Below, one piece after another: positions 4,899-6,224 of a stretch of DNA of 6,224 nucleotides. Each line of letters opens with the position of its first letter. Position 1 is the stretch's first letter. The notes under the pieces were generated by a model. That model worked only from the letters and a program-made list of their open reading frames with translations. It searched no databases and had not been told where the DNA came from. Origin of the DNA: Lachnospiraceae bacterium (GTDB taxonomy: Bacteria; Bacillota; Clostridia; Lachnospirales; Lachnospiraceae). Location of the stretch: assembly GCA_900751785.1 (NCBI GenBank), contig CAADSM010000091.1, positions 1 through 6,224 on the forward strand. Direction: 5' to 3'. A program made the position numbers and the translations under genes.

Positions 4899-6224
4899 AG
4901 AAATTTTAGACCGGTTTAAAGAGGCAGCTGAATACATCATGCGTTCCAGGCTTATAACGCTGATCATTGTCTTCTGTCTCACTTCATCCATATTGATCGG
5001 ACGTCTGTTCTATCTGCAGATCGTCAGGGGTGAGGATTACCTTGCAAACTATGAGCTGCAGATACGGAAGACGCAGGAGATCGCCGGAACACGCGGAAAT
5101 ATCTATGACCGCAACGGCAATCTGCTGGCATACAATGAGCTTGCCTATTCCGTGACGATCGAGGACACGATCACTGCCAACTCAACAGCTGAGAAAAACG
5201 AACAGCTGAACGCGGTCCTTGACCAGGTCCTCACCATCGTTGAATCTCACGGTGACTCCGTCATTGACAGCTTCGGGATCATCCTGGACTCGGCAGGCAA
5301 TTATCAGTTTACCCAGAGCAGTGAGACTCAGCGGCTCCGTTTTATTGCCGATGTGTATGGACAGCGCACGATCGATACTCTGACCGAGGAGCAGCGGAAT
5401 CAGACCGCGGCGGACATCATCCATTATTTGTGTACTGATGAGAGATATGGATACGGGCTGGACGACGAGAACCTCGATCCGGCGTATATCCTGAAGATGG
5501 TGAACATGCGCTACGCTATAGGGCTGAACAGCTATCAGCAGTATATCGCAACGACCCTTGCTTCTGATGTGAGCGACGAGACCGCCGCTGCGATCATGGA
5601 AAACAAGGATACTCTTACCGGAGTGGATATCGCAGAGGATTCGCTCCGCAGATATACAGACGGGATTTATTTTGCTTCTCTCATCGGCTATACGGGGCAG
5701 ATTTCCCAGGAGGAATATGATGCCTTAAGCAATGAAGACAAAAAGAGATATTCTCTGTCTGACATCGTCGGAAAGTCAGGTCTTGAGCAGACGTTTGACA
5801 GTGTCCTCCAGGGCAAAAAAGGCGAGACGACCGTCTATGTAGACAACCTTGGAAAAGTAACAGACACGGTGAGCAGGACAGAGCCTGAAGCAGGAAATGA
5901 CGTATATCTTACGATCGACAAGGATCTTCAGGAATATACGTATAAGCTTCTGGAAGAGAAGCTTGCAGGCATCATCCTCTCCAAGCTGCGCAATGTTATC
6001 AACTATGATCCGGCAAGTGAGGAATCTGCAACGGATATCATCATCCCTGTGGGAGATGCATATCATTCTCTCATTGCCAACTCCGTAGTCGACGCATCAC
6101 ATTTTTCAAGCTCAGATGCGCAGCCGGCGGAGCAGGCTGTATACAGTGCATACCAGACGAAGAAAACAGAGACTCTGTCACAGATCATGGCAGATATGCA
6201 AAGCAGCACGGCTGCCCCCCCCCA
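4891..6224 (+). CDS. mrdA: Class B penicillin-binding protein, PBP2/MrdA type (3'-partial)
   Basis: This is the elongasome transpeptidase that crosslinks peptidoglycan at the outer membrane face. The frame stays open for 444 codons to the window edge. Domains in order are a short cytoplasmic segment, a single membrane anchor at about 21-40 leading into GRLFYLQIVRGEDY, the class B motif RGNIYDRNG (68-76), the pedestal region with TGVDIAEDSLRRY and FASLIGYTGQISQEEY, the block GKSGLEQTFDSVLQGKKG (294-311), and LTIDKDLQ (340-347). After residue 358 the sequence does not continue into the usual segment leading to the active site. Instead LAGIILSKLRNVINYD and a polar region run to the edge, with no SxxK motif seen. 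SxxK, SxN and KTG should lie to the right. The start TTG 4891 overlaps mreD by 8 bases; GTG 4879 and ATG 4939 are alternatives. The overlap implies translational coupling with mreD. Confidence 0.93.
   Translation, partial: MFREILDRFKEAAEYIMRSRLITLIIVFCLTSSILIGRLFYLQIVRGEDYLANYELQIRKTQEIAGTRGNIYDRNGNLLAYNELAYSVTIEDTITANSTAEKNEQLNAVLDQVLTIVESHGDSVIDSFGIILDSAGNYQFTQSSETQRLRFIADVYGQRTIDTLTEEQRNQTAADIIHYLCTDERYGYGLDDENLDPAYILKMVNMRYAIGLNSYQQYIATTLASDVSDETAAAIMENKDTLTGVDIAEDSLRRYTDGIYFASLIGYTGQISQEEYDALSNEDKKRYSLSDIVGKSGLEQTFDSVLQGKKGETTVYVDNLGKVTDTVSRTEPEAGNDVYLTIDKDLQEYTYKLLEEKLAGIILSKLRNVINYDPASEESATDIIIPVGDAYHSLIANSVVDASHFSSSDAQPAEQAVYSAYQTKKTETLSQIMADMQSSTAAPP
6215..6223 (+). repeat. Homopolymer run of nine C
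   Basis: Nine consecutive C lie one base from the right edge, within the PBP reading frame, where they encode prolines after a polar linker. Such a run is prone to slippage in replication and sequencing. It may be real, phase-variable, or an artefact at a contig end. Confidence 0.85.

Overview
The window is ordinary chromosome from a Gram-positive Clostridia bacterium, most likely a Lachnospiraceae member. I infer this from the gene order radC-mreB-mreC-mreD-PBP2, the protein sequences, and the kind of structured repeat seen between genes. No contig-level evidence was available. All recognisable genes lie on the + strand.

Layout: (1) bases 1-1328 hold the 3' part of a large FAD/NAD(P)-binding oxidoreductase of the COG2509 type, whose start lies left of the window. 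(2) Bases 1329-1713 are a non-coding gap with two direct copies of a repeat of about 114 bp. The second copy carries an extra 3' arm that lets it fold into a long stem-loop structure. After it comes a good candidate promoter for the next operon. (3) Bases 1714-2412 are radC. (4) Bases 2444-4898 are mreB-like, mreC and mreD. (5) From about 4891 to the window end is the N-terminal half of a class B penicillin-binding protein (PBP2/MrdA type), cut off before its catalytic serine.

The mre-PBP genes form the elongasome module. MreB-type filaments under the membrane are linked through MreC and MreD to the PBP2 transpeptidase, which crosslinks new lateral-wall peptidoglycan. Spacing is tight (30, 1 and 30 nt, then an overlap of at least 8 nt), so one transcript from the promoter at about 1646-1674 probably covers radC through the PBP gene. 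RadC sits in front of mreB in many Firmicutes, including Bacillus subtilis, but its own function is unsettled.

Points worth a second look are the structured repeat pair with compensatory base changes, the MreB homologue with replaced nucleotide-pocket residues, an unusual segment in the PBP where the transpeptidase core would normally continue, and a run of nine C at the right edge. I found no convincing sign of an undescribed multi-gene system.
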